Positions 1 to 6,781 of a DNA stretch of 17,470 nucleotides are shown here, one piece after another. Location: contig JABJBD010000125.1 of NCBI GenBank assembly GCA_018668795.1, forward strand, positions 1 to 17,470, given 5' to 3'. Numbering within the stretch: the stretch's first letter is position 1; every line of letters begins with the position of its first letter. This DNA is from Candidatus Puniceispirillum sp. (GTDB taxonomy: Bacteria > Pseudomonadota > Alphaproteobacteria > Puniceispirillales > Puniceispirillaceae). Position numbers and translations under genes: made by a program. The notes beneath the pieces were generated by a model. The model ran no database searches, was not told the DNA's origin, and saw only the letters and a program-made list of their open reading frames with translations.

Positions 1-1
1 C

Positions 2-1441
2 TATCTAGAATTTTTTGAATTCCGTCTTGTTCGCGAAGCCTTGATCGAACGTGAGGTTCTGCTTGAAGCCATGCCGCATATTAGCTGGCCAATGCGCTTT
101 GTTTTGCCCTATCACGCCGATATGCGCTTTGTTGGGGATACGCCTTTGTCAAAATTGCTGGGCGGGATAATGCCGTGGATGAAGGGACGTCGGCCAGCCT
201 GGCTGATACGGCTAGGGCTGTTTATGTATGACCATCTTGGTGGGCGTAAAATTCTGCCCCCTACAACGACAGTCAATCTAGAACAGGATCCGGCAGGCAT
301 GCCGCTGGATGATAAATTCGTCAAAGCCTTTGAATATTCGGATTGCTGGGTAGAGGATTCACGGCTGGTTGTGCTGAATGCACGTGACGCTGAACAGCGC
401 GGGGCGCATATAATGACGCGTACCAAGGTCACTTTGGCCGAACGCGGAACAGATGGCTGGGTTATTCACACCGAAGATCGCAACAGCGGCGCGCGGCAAA
501 GCTTTACCGCGAAAGCCCTTGTCAATGCTGGCGGACCGTGGGTAGAGAAAATTATCCAGAATACAGCACGCATCAATTCGACCGATGGATTACGGTTGGT
601 GCGTGGTAGTCATATTGTCACGCGCAAACTTTATGACCATGACCGTTGCTATTTTTTCCAGGGCACAGACGGGCGAATATGCTTTGCCATTCCGTATGAA
701 GGCGATTTTACATTAATCGGCACAACCGATGTCGATCATGACGATCCAAATGAGCTGCCTGTCTGCAGTCCCGAGGAACAGGCATATCTGCAAGAGTTCG
801 CCAGTCGGTTTTTCAAAACGCAAATAGCCAATGAAGATATTGTCTGGAGCTATGCTGGCGTGCGCCCGCTTTATAATGATGGCGCAGCCTCGGCAACGGC
901 CGCAACGCGTGACTATGTGTTGCGCATCGATGCGGCAAATAACTTGCCCTTATTGAATGTGTTTGGCGGCAAAATCACCACCTATCGCAAACTGGCGGAA
1001 TCGGCGATGGCTGAACTTACGAAATATCTGCCCCGCCTGAATGGGGCGACAGGAAACTGGACCGCACGGGTAACATTACCTGGGGGAGACTTTCCGGTTG
1101 ATGGGTTTGACGATCTATGTATTTCAATCAAAAAACGATATGAATTTCTTAGCGATGCTCATATCCAAAGGCTTGCACGTACCTATGGAACTGAGGTTTT
1201 TGACCTGTTGGGTAAATGCACAACAATTGCGGATCTAGGCACAGACTTTGGTGCCAATATCTATGCGGTCGAACTTGACTGGAGCATAAAGCATGAATGG
1301 GTTCGATCAGCTGAGGACTTTGTCTGGCGCCGCACAAGGTTAGGATTGAAATTGGATAAGGCACAGATCAGAAAGATCGACAGTTTCATTACTGATACAT
1401 ATAAAAGTATCAGCACGTCAAAAGCCCGTATTAATAGCTGA
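2..1441 (+). CDS. glpD: Glycerol-3-phosphate dehydrogenase, 5'-truncated by window edge
   Basis: Membrane-associated, FAD-dependent enzyme that oxidises sn-glycerol-3-phosphate to dihydroxyacetone phosphate and passes electrons to quinone. The reading frame is open from base 2, before any start codon, and begins with YLEFFEFRLVREAL, which in E. coli GlpD (501 residues) lies about 70 residues in. The N-terminal FAD-binding segment is therefore outside the window, and the in-frame TTG at 41 is not the start. The 479 visible residues include family blocks FEYSDCWV, VNAGGPWV, RGSHIV, IGTTDVD, YAGVRPL and VFGGKITTYRKLAE, then the C-terminal domain with HEWVRSAEDFVWRRTRLGL. It ends in TGA. The next gene is 70 bases downstream on the same strand. 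The ugp transporter at the other end of the window could supply its substrate, though it is not in the same operon. The family assignment is secure. Confidence 0.96.
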   Translation, partial: YLEFFEFRLVREALIEREVLLEAMPHISWPMRFVLPYHADMRFVGDTPLSKLLGGIMPWMKGRRPAWLIRLGLFMYDHLGGRKILPPTTTVNLEQDPAGMPLDDKFVKAFEYSDCWVEDSRLVVLNARDAEQRGAHIMTRTKVTLAERGTDGWVIHTEDRNSGARQSFTAKALVNAGGPWVEKIIQNTARINSTDGLRLVRGSHIVTRKLYDHDRCYFFQGTDGRICFAIPYEGDFTLIGTTDVDHDDPNELPVCSPEEQAYLQEFASRFFKTQIANEDIVWSYAGVRPLYNDGAASATAATRDYVLRIDAANNLPLLNVFGGKITTYRKLAESAMAELTKYLPRLNGATGNWTARVTLPGGDFPVDGFDDLCISIKKRYEFLSDAHIQRLARTYGTEVFDLLGKCTTIADLGTDFGANIYAVELDWSIKHEWVRSAEDFVWRRTRLGLKLDKAQIRKIDSFITDTYKSISTSKARINS

Positions 1442-1511
1442 TAGCTTTGTCAAAGCACTTCCATACGGCAAATTACCCTGCTAGCTTATTGGCAGATAAA
1501 GGATCGTTACG

Positions 1512-2357
1512 ATGAATGAAACCAGCCAAAATTATAGCCATATAGATGTTAGGCCCTTTGCTCCAAATCTGGGCGCTGAGATACGAGGCATACACATCGC
1601 TGACGGGGTGACTGACGAACAGTTTTCCGAGATTCATCATGCCTTTCTGGCGCATCAGGTTCTGTTTTTCAAAGACCAGAAAGAAATCACCCCTGAAGCG
1701 CATATCGATTTTGGCAAGCGGTTTGGCCCCTTACATGCACATCCAGCCGCGCCGACAATGGCTGGCTATCCCGAAATCTTTGAAATTCACGCGCATAAAA
1801 ATTCAAAAGTTGCGAATGGCGAACATTGGCATTCAGACGTGTCATGTGATAACGAACCGCCACTAGGCACGTTGTTACAATTACATATCCTGCCGCCCTG
1901 TGGTGGCGATACAATGTTCAGCGATATGTATGCCGCCTTTGACGATCTGTCACCCACACTCGGGACGATGTTGGATGGGCTAACCGCCACGCATGAATCC
2001 GAGCATTTCTATCGTGGACGCTATGCCGATCGTGGACGCAAGGATGAAGAAATATCCTATCCTGTTGCTACCCATCCAGTCGTGCGCACACATCCCGAAA
2101 CAGGTCGTAAAGCGCTTTATATCAATCGCACCTTTACCACGCGGATCAATGAGCTATCAGCCGAGGAAAGCGACGCCATGCTGGCGTTTCTTTTTTCCCA
2201 TATTGAGCATGTCAATTATCAGATAAGATTCCGCTGGTCGCTGAACGATATGGCTTTCTGGGACAATCGGTGTTGTATGCATCGTGCAATCTGGGACTAT
2301 TGGCCAGAAGAAAGAAAAGGACGGCGCGTCACTGTTAAAGGTGATATACCCTCATAA
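1512..2357 (+). CDS. TauD/TfdA-family 2-oxoglutarate-dependent dioxygenase
   Basis: Predicted Fe(II)/2-oxoglutarate dioxygenase of 281 residues, close to the length of E. coli TauD. The iron-binding facial triad is visible: H107 and D109 in EHWHSD, and H257 in MHRAIWD. R268, eleven residues after H257, matches the 2-oxoglutarate-binding arginine of TauD, with further arginines at 271-272. The start ATG is supported by AAAGGA a few bases upstream. The substrate cannot be read from the sequence: TauD relatives act on taurine, alkyl sulfates, chlorophenoxyacetates and others. No sulfonate transporter or sulfur gene is nearby, so calling it taurine dioxygenase would be unsafe. It is probably cytoplasmic. 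A terminator-like hairpin begins inside its stop codon, so it may be transcribed apart from the ABC genes that follow. Confidence 0.92.
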   Translation: MNETSQNYSHIDVRPFAPNLGAEIRGIHIADGVTDEQFSEIHHAFLAHQVLFFKDQKEITPEAHIDFGKRFGPLHAHPAAPTMAGYPEIFEIHAHKNSKVANGEHWHSDVSCDNEPPLGTLLQLHILPPCGGDTMFSDMYAAFDDLSPTLGTMLDGLTATHESEHFYRGRYADRGRKDEEISYPVATHPVVRTHPETGRKALYINRTFTTRINELSAEESDAMLAFLFSHIEHVNYQIRFRWSLNDMAFWDNRCCMHRAIWDYWPEERKGRRVTVKGDIPS

Positions 2358-2383
2358 AGACGGACGTAATTACATCCGTCTTT
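2356..2383 (+). terminator. Near-perfect hairpin at the end of the dioxygenase gene
   Basis: AAAGACGGA (2356-2364) pairs perfectly with TCCGTCTTT (2375-2383), and the intervening bases include the self-complementary GTAATTAC. The left arm starts on the second base of the TAA stop codon (2355-2357). The right arm ends in TTT but is followed by GCGCCCC, not a long T run, so intrinsic termination may be weak. It could also protect the 3' end of the transcript or act in both directions, since the structure is almost symmetrical. Confidence 0.6.
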
Positions 2384-2414
2384 GCGCCCCATAACATATC
2401 ATCAAAGGAGATAA

Positions 2415-3338
2415 ATGTTGGATCCTATCATTTCGGTAGCCCAGCTTAACAAGACCTATGATTCAGGCACAGTTGCGCTTGCCTCGGTTGATCTTGACAT
2501 TAAGGCAGGTGAAATTCTGGCCTTGTTGGGACCGAATGGTGCTGGAAAAACAACATTGATTTCAATGATATGCGGACTGTTGTCGCATACAAGTGGATCT
2601 GTAAAAGTTGGTGGGTTTGACGTTGTCACCGACTATCGCAAAGCCCGGAACCTGATCGGTCTGGTACCGCAGGAAGTTATGCTGGAACCTTTTGAGACAG
2701 TTCTTAGTACAGTGCGCTTTTCACGCGGCCTGTTTGGGTATCCACCAGATGCGCAGGTAATAGAAGGTATTTTAAAGCAATTATCACTCTGGGATAAGCG
2801 CGATACGCAAATCAAGGAACTGTCTGGCGGCATGAAACGTCGCGTGCTGATCGCCAAGGCGCTGAGCCATCATCCAAAAGTGTTATTTCTGGATGAACCA
2901 ACCGCTGGCGTTGATGTCGAATTGCGCAAGGATATGTGGAATGTCGTTGCTGACCTGAAAGCGCAAGGCGTGACAATATTGCTGACAACGCATTATATTG
3001 AGGAAGCCGAGGCTATTGCTGATCGAGTGGCGGTGATTGCCAAAGGCCAGATTTTGCTGATCGAAGATAAAGAGGCTTTGATGAAGCGGATGGGCACCAA
3101 GGAGTTGCACATTCACTTACAAGATACAGTCACATCAATACCAGATAGTCTGGGTTCCTATGATCTTGTCATCAACGACGATAAAATGGGGCTGGTCTAT
3201 AGCTACGACACCAAAGCAGAGCGCACTGGCATCACCAGCCTGCTATCGGATATTTCATCCGCCGGACTTGTTTTGCGCGATCTGCAAACAGCGCAAAGCT
3301 CGCTTGAAGATATCTTCGTTGATCTGGTAAAGGATTAG
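2415..3338 (+). CDS. ABC-2 type transporter, ATP-binding protein
   Basis: Cytoplasmic ATPase of 307 residues that would power the permease encoded next. Visible motifs in order: Walker A GPNGAGKTT (residues 39-47), Q-loop region LVPQE (83-87), signature LSGGM (136-140), Walker B VLFLDEP with D160 and E161, and the switch histidine in TTHYIEEAEAIADR. The C-terminal 80 or so residues are the extension typical of CcmA/YadG-like ATPases of drug, polysaccharide or lipid exporters. The start is well supported: AAAGGAG (2404-2410) lies just before ATG 2415. Only 4 bases separate its TAG from the permease ATG, so the two are one operon. The substrate is unknown. The general class is certain. Confidence 0.95.
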   Translation: MLDPIISVAQLNKTYDSGTVALASVDLDIKAGEILALLGPNGAGKTTLISMICGLLSHTSGSVKVGGFDVVTDYRKARNLIGLVPQEVMLEPFETVLSTVRFSRGLFGYPPDAQVIEGILKQLSLWDKRDTQIKELSGGMKRRVLIAKALSHHPKVLFLDEPTAGVDVELRKDMWNVVADLKAQGVTILLTTHYIEEAEAIADRVAVIAKGQILLIEDKEALMKRMGTKELHIHLQDTVTSIPDSLGSYDLVINDDKMGLVYSYDTKAERTGITSLLSDISSAGLVLRDLQTAQSSLEDIFVDLVKD

Positions 3339-3342
3339 AAGC

Positions 3343-4104
3343 ATGAATTTCCAAGCAATCAAAGCGATCTATTTTTTCGAGATGGCACGGACGTTTCGGA
3401 CATTGGTGCAAAGCATCATCTCACCAGTAATTTCAACGGTTTTGTATTTTGTCGTATTTGGCACGGCAATAGGTTCGCGCATGGAATCTATTGAAGGTGT
3501 TGAATATGGTGCTTTTATTGTACCAGGCCTCATCATGCTGTCTGTGCTAATGCAAAGCATATCAAATGCGTCATTCGGCATCTATTTTCCAAAATTTATC
3601 GGCACCATATACGAACCGCTATCGGCACCTGTTTCCTTTATGGAAATCACCACTGGCTTTGTTGGCGCGGCAGCAACCAAATCGCTGATGATCGGCATTA
3701 TCATTCTGGGTACATCGTTCCTGTTTGTGCCTGTAAAAATTCTGCACCCCTACTGGATGATGAGCTTTCTGGTGATAACCTGTATTTCGTTTAGCCTGCT
3801 TGGCTTTATTCTAGGTATATGGGCGCGCAGCTTTGAACAGTTGAATCTGGTACCTATGCTGATTATAACGCCATTGGTTTTTCTGGGAGGCAGCTTTTAT
3901 TCGATCGATATGTTGCCTGTCTTCTGGCAAAAAGTGACTTTGTTCAATCCAGTTGTCTATCTGGTATCCGGCTTTCGCTGGTCATTCTTTGGCGTTGCTG
4001 ATGTACCTGTGACACAAAGCCTGATCGCCATCGGCCTGTTCAGTTTCGTATGTATAGCCATTATTTCATGGATATTCCGTTCCGGATACCGGCTTAAAAA
4101 CTAG
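3343..4104 (+). CDS. ABC-2 type transporter, permease
   Basis: Integral inner-membrane protein of 253 residues, the usual size for YadH-like ABC-2 permeases. About six hydrophobic segments are visible, starting near residues 23-45 (LVQSIISPVISTVLYFVVFG). The C-terminal family pattern is present: MLIITPLVFLGGSFYSIDMLP followed by FNPVVYLVSGFRWSFFG. The ribosome-binding site (AAGGA) lies in the end of the ATPase gene. Two copies of each subunit would form an exporter. What is exported (lipid, polysaccharide, antibiotic, other) cannot be told from sequence or neighbours. It ends 14 bases from the convergent fpr stop, with no obvious hairpin between them. Confidence 0.94.
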   Translation: MNFQAIKAIYFFEMARTFRTLVQSIISPVISTVLYFVVFGTAIGSRMESIEGVEYGAFIVPGLIMLSVLMQSISNASFGIYFPKFIGTIYEPLSAPVSFMEITTGFVGAAATKSLMIGIIILGTSFLFVPVKILHPYWMMSFLVITCISFSLLGFILGIWARSFEQLNLVPMLIITPLVFLGGSFYSIDMLPVFWQKVTLFNPVVYLVSGFRWSFFGVADVPVTQSLIAIGLFSFVCIAIISWIFRSGYRLKN

Positions 4105-4118
4105 TGTCCATTAAAACG

Positions 4119-4958
4119 TTACCCAACAAAGGCACGTTCAACAACAAAGCTACCTGGCTTGTTATTCGCGCCTTCGACGAAACCAGCCGCCTCGACAAGC
4201 AAGCGCACATCCTTGAGCATGGCCATCGAGCCGCAAATCATCACGCGGTCATGTTCGGGGTCAAGCCCATCAATGCCCAGATGCCTGTATAGCGATCCAT
4301 CTTGCATAAGTGTGGTGATGCGCCCTGTAAGCGGATGATCGTCACGTGTCGTGCTGGTTATCAGTTGCAATCGGTTGGCGGCAAATTCACCAACAAGCGG
4401 ATCATCAAGGGTCGCAGCAACGGTATTCTGACTATAGCGAAGCTCATCCACATAACGGCAAGTATGCGTTGCAATGAGCGTTTCGAATTTTTCATAGGCT
4501 TCAGGGTCGCGGACAAGCGATGCAAAAGGCGCAAATCCCGTTCCCGTGGAAATCATCCACAGCCGTTTGCCCGGTAGCAAGGCATCAAGCACCAGCGTGC
4601 CTGTCGATTTCTTGCGCATCAGGATCGTATCGCCAGCCACGATATTTTGCAGATGTTCGGTCAATGGACCACCAGGCACCTTGATAGAAAAGAATTCGAG
4701 CGTTTCATCCCATGACGGGCTAGCAATCGAATAGGCACGAAATACCGATTTTTCACCGGTTGCTGACTCGGGCAATCCAATCATGACAAATTCACCTGAC
4801 CGAAAGCGGAAGCTGGCAGGCCGTGTGATACGGAAGCGAAACAGATGATCCGTATAATGTTCGACCTCGGTAACGGTTTCGGCAAATAAATTGTCCAATA
4901 TCGGTGCCGGCGCCTGAACGTCTGTTTTCACATCTTGCGAAAGAATGTTTTCTGTCAT
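4119..4958 (-). CDS. fpr: Ferredoxin/flavodoxin-NADP+ reductase
   Basis: Cytoplasmic FAD enzyme that moves electrons between NADPH and ferredoxin or flavodoxin. It has 279 residues. The FAD domain carries RAYS (74-77), the bacterial form of the RxY(S/T) flavin motif, preceded by FRSGEFVMIGL. The NADP domain carries STGTGFAP (137-144) and MICGS (240-244). The C-terminus VERAFVG resembles the short bacterial Fpr class of Rhodobacter and Azotobacter, whose tail extends past the flavin ring. The first 20 or so residues (DVKTDVQAPAP) are probably an unstructured leader. It is the only gene of its transcription unit here, reading from a 227-base upstream region. In related bacteria fpr often answers oxidative stress, but I see no recognisable SoxR or OxyR site. 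Confidence 0.95.
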   Translation of the reverse strand: MTENILSQDVKTDVQAPAPILDNLFAETVTEVEHYTDHLFRFRITRPASFRFRSGEFVMIGLPESATGEKSVFRAYSIASPSWDETLEFFSIKVPGGPLTEHLQNIVAGDTILMRKKSTGTLVLDALLPGKRLWMISTGTGFAPFASLVRDPEAYEKFETLIATHTCRYVDELRYSQNTVAATLDDPLVGEFAANRLQLITSTTRDDHPLTGRITTLMQDGSLYRHLGIDGLDPEHDRVMICGSMAMLKDVRLLVEAAGFVEGANNKPGSFVVERAFVG

Positions 4959-5185
4959 TAGTCTATCTCATATATCTAGCGTTATGTTCAAAAGATTAGA
5001 AAAGACGTCACCTGCGAAATGACCTTTAACACAAAATTCAAACCTGATTAATCAACTATCTTTGTGTAGCTTATGTATAGCGCCAGTTTATCACGTGCAA
5101 TGTAATATCAAAATTTTGCAAAAATTTTGTCATATTCCGTGATAAGCAAAAAAATACACGCAGCTTTGGCTTGTCCAAAAGAATG
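4959..5185. promoter_or_regulatory. AT-rich intergenic region upstream of fpr and downstream of hyi
   Basis: This 227-base gap carries no credible ORF. It must hold the fpr promoter (minus strand) and the hyi transcript end. Visible elements: a perfect palindrome TGATTAATCA (5045-5054), a bulged inverted repeat at 5088-5145, and near hyi a short stem of TTTGG/CCAAA (about 5165-5179), whose minus-strand transcript meets a run of seven T's only nine bases later. That last structure might be a weak hyi terminator. No -35/-10 pair stands out clearly. Confidence 0.45.
5088..5145. repeat. Bulged 58-bp inverted repeat with tandem A/T palindromes
   Basis: TTATCACG (5088-5095) is the exact reverse complement of CGTGATAA (5138-5145). 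Inside, AATAT (5104-5108) faces ATATT (5132-5136). The centre holds two adjacent near-identical palindromes, CAAAATTTTG (5109-5118) and CAAAAATTTTG (5119-5129). The arms are unequal, so a folded transcript would have bulges. It lies 39 bases past the hyi stop and about 130 bases before the fpr start. It may be a terminator, an operator or a bent-DNA site. Confidence 0.5.
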
Positions 5186-5947
5186 TCAGACTTTGCCTAA
5201 CCAGCCAAGCGATCGATCTGTATCACCATCCGGCTTATATTCAGCCCCAAGTGGCGCCATATAGCCAATCGCATCAAGATGCGCATAAATATGCGGATAA
5301 TATACTTCACCATGATCAGGCGCACCGCGATCAGGCACAGAAGCAAATTGGATATGACCTATGATTGGCAACAGATCGCTTAGCTTGTTGGTGAGATTAC
5401 CTTCAAGACGCTGAATATGATAGCAGTCAAACATCAGCTTCAGATTAGACGCACCCACTTCGTCGATGATGGCTTTCGCCTGCGCTGATCCCTTTAGGAA
5501 ATAGCCTGGCGCATCATAGTGATTAAGCGGTTCGATCAAAATGGTGATGCCGTATGGTGCGGCGGCAGTGCAGGCATAGTTCAGATTGGCAATAAAGCTA
5601 TCATGCGCAGCCTGCCCCGCCGCAAAGCCAGCCATCACGTGAATATTGGGGGCTTTAATGGCAATAGCATAGGTAATCGCCTCATCAATAAAGACGCGGG
5701 CATCTGTCTCGCGCCCGGGAAGTGCCGCAACGCCATTTTCACCAGCATCAAGATCACCACGTCTTGTGTTCAAGCCCAGCATGGTCAGACCCGTTTCAGC
5801 TAAGGCGGCGGCAACATCTTCGGCAGGCACATCATAAGGCCAATGGCATTCAACCGCATCGAACCCTGCCGAAGCCGCGGCGCGGATGGCGTCAGGCAAT
5901 GGTAAATCGTTCCACAAAAACCCCAGATTGGCAGAAAAACGTGTCAT
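5186..5947 (-). CDS. hyi: Hydroxypyruvate isomerase-family TIM-barrel protein
   Basis: Predicted to interconvert hydroxypyruvate and tartronate semialdehyde, or to act on a related small sugar or keto acid. The 253 residues are close to the 258 of E. coli Hyi, a xylose isomerase-like TIM barrel. The N-terminus FSANLGFLWNDLP matches the family. Likely metal and catalytic residues are E139 (ILIEPLNHYD), D174 and H177 (MFDCYH), Q200 (GHIQFAS), R207 and E236 (GAEYKPDGDT). I chose ATG 5947 because homologues start at this point and GAGTGGGA lies just upstream; an in-frame GTG at 5956 would add three residues. The start codon shares one base with the stop of a short upstream ORF. The usual partners, glyoxylate carboligase and tartronate semialdehyde reductase, are absent here, so the true substrate is open. 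Confidence 0.87.
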   Translation of the reverse strand: MTRFSANLGFLWNDLPLPDAIRAAASAGFDAVECHWPYDVPAEDVAAALAETGLTMLGLNTRRGDLDAGENGVAALPGRETDARVFIDEAITYAIAIKAPNIHVMAGFAAGQAAHDSFIANLNYACTAAAPYGITILIEPLNHYDAPGYFLKGSAQAKAIIDEVGASNLKLMFDCYHIQRLEGNLTNKLSDLLPIIGHIQFASVPDRGAPDHGEVYYPHIYAHLDAIGYMAPLGAEYKPDGDTDRSLGWLGKV

Positions 5948-6027
5948 CAATCCCACTCAAAATCAAAATGCGAAACTATATCGGTGATTTGGGCGGCATC
6001 GAGCATCTGTGCATTCACGCCGCGCAA
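5947..6027 (-). CDS. Possible short ORF or gene remnant coupled to hyi
   Basis: The gap between lysE and hyi is open in one minus-strand frame from base 6051, right after a TAG, to a TGA at 5949-5947. The frame reads GIRHGKGDLRGVNAQM and ends DIVSHFDFEWD. The TGA overlaps the hyi ATG by one base (TGATG), a typical translational coupling arrangement. There is no ATG near the front: possible starts are TTG 6027 (used here, 26 residues, with AAAGG just upstream) or GTG 6018. An ATG at 6041 in another frame gives only eight codons. The composition looks protein-like, with an acidic, aromatic tail. It might be a coupling leader peptide, the end of a gene whose front was lost, or chance. I recognise no family. 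Confidence 0.3.
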   Translation of the reverse strand: MRGVNAQMLDAAQITDIVSHFDFEWD

Positions 6028-6043
6028 ATCACCTTTGCCATGT

Positions 6044-6640
6044 CTAATACCCTAAAATTGACACCAGAGACAGCACAACAACTCCCAGCAAACAAACAGC
6101 CATCACCATATTGATCCGGCGTTGTGCTGTGGAACTGACATCAAGACGGCGCAGACGGCTACCTGCATACAGCCAGGCGATATGCACCGGAATCCAGATC
6201 GCATTCAAGATCAGGAGTTTTATAATAGTTTCGGTCAAGAACGAGTCAGGATAAAAGGCAAAGCCAGAGAAAAAGGTCGTATTCACGGCATAGGCTTTGG
6301 GGTTAATCAGCTGAAGCATAATTCCTGCAAATATGGCAGGCGACTTGGTTGGATTGATGATCGCAATGCGGGCACCAGAAAAAGCGATCTTGGCAGCAAG
6401 ATAGGATAAATAACCAGCCGAAAGCACAGCCAAGGCGATACGGATAGCTGGAATATCAAGGATGATCGCCGCCAGCCCCGAAATGACAAGAACGCCAACA
6501 AGATTACTGCCAAGAAACAGCCCTACCACATAGCTTGTACCAGACCGCATACCATAGGCGGTGCCAACGCCTGCTGTACTTAACACCCCTGGCCCAGGCG
6601 TTATCAAAAGCAGAAAAACAGCAATCGCAAAGGTAAGCAC
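6044..6640 (-). CDS. LysE/RhtB-family amino-acid exporter
   Basis: Inner-membrane translocator of 198 residues with about five or six hydrophobic segments. LysE/RhtB hallmarks are present: TPGPGVL (14-20) in the first segment, then GVGTAYGMRSG, and INPKAYAVNT (112-121) in the middle. The family exports amino acids and analogues such as lysine, homoserine, threonine or leucine; the substrate cannot be read from sequence. The start is a GTG at 6640, with GGA six bases upstream; an in-frame TGA five codons before it rules out anything longer. It is the first gene of a minus-strand unit leading to hyi and diverges from uxaC across 141 bases. Confidence 0.9.
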   Translation of the reverse strand: MLTFAIAVFLLLITPGPGVLSTAGVGTAYGMRSGTSYVVGLFLGSNLVGVLVISGLAAIILDIPAIRIALAVLSAGYLSYLAAKIAFSGARIAIINPTKSPAIFAGIMLQLINPKAYAVNTTFFSGFAFYPDSFLTETIIKLLILNAIWIPVHIAWLYAGSRLRRLDVSSTAQRRINMVMAVCLLGVVVLSLVSILGY

Positions 6641-6781
6641 AGGGTTTCCAATTCACGCAATTCATTCTGGGTTGGAAATATCGTAGCGCGATATTTAGAC
6701 AAAAGCTGCATTCAAAAGTAGTAATATTTGAAAGCTTGGTTAGATTAGATTATCGGCAAAAGTTAAGTCAGGATAGTCAAT
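6641..6781. promoter_or_regulatory. Divergent control region between lysE and the uronate operon
   Basis: This 141-base region must hold promoters for lysE (minus) and uxaC-uxuB-uxuA-kdgK (plus). It contains a 21-base inverted repeat (6676-6696) and a direct repeat CAATTC at 6649-6654 and 6658-6663. Near uxaC is the repeated hexamer-like stretch TTAGATTAGATTAT (6740-6753), with TTGAAA at 6728-6733, but spacings do not give a convincing -35/-10 pair. AGGA eight bases before ATG 6782 is the likely uxaC ribosome-binding site. Confidence 0.6.
6676..6696. promoter_or_regulatory. Candidate operator: 8-bp inverted repeat with 5-base spacer
   Basis: AAATATCG (6676-6683) and CGATATTT (6689-6696) are perfect reverse complements around TAGCG. 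The 21-base dyad with half-sites about 13 bases apart suits a dimeric repressor. It sits 86 bases before the uxaC start and 36 bases before the lysE start, so it could affect either gene. No regulator gene is present in the window, so the protein that would bind is unknown. Both arms are AT-rich and the site could be chance. Confidence 0.45.

Noticed and set aside
41..1441. TTG at 41 as the start of glpD
   Set aside because: The same frame continues to base 2 with clear GlpD sequence, so the gene is cut by the window edge and does not start with a rare codon.
1441..1457. Small hairpin GCTTTG-T-CAAAGC after glpD
   Set aside because: The one-base loop leaves at most a four-pair stem and no T run follows, so it is not a credible terminator.
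1512..2357. Specific assignment as taurine dioxygenase (tauD)
   Set aside because: The catalytic residues define the superfamily only, and no taurine or sulfonate genes are nearby.
4105..4118. Bidirectional terminator between the ABC permease and fpr
   Set aside because: The 14-base gap has no inverted repeat or T run.
4302..4577. Plus-strand ORF of 91 codons inside fpr
   Set aside because: Basic, low-quality translation opposite the conserved NADP-binding half of fpr.
5722..6114. Plus-strand ORF of 130 codons across hyi and the lysE gap
   Set aside because: It is rich in histidine, glutamine and proline with no recognisable domain, and it lies opposite well-supported minus-strand genes.
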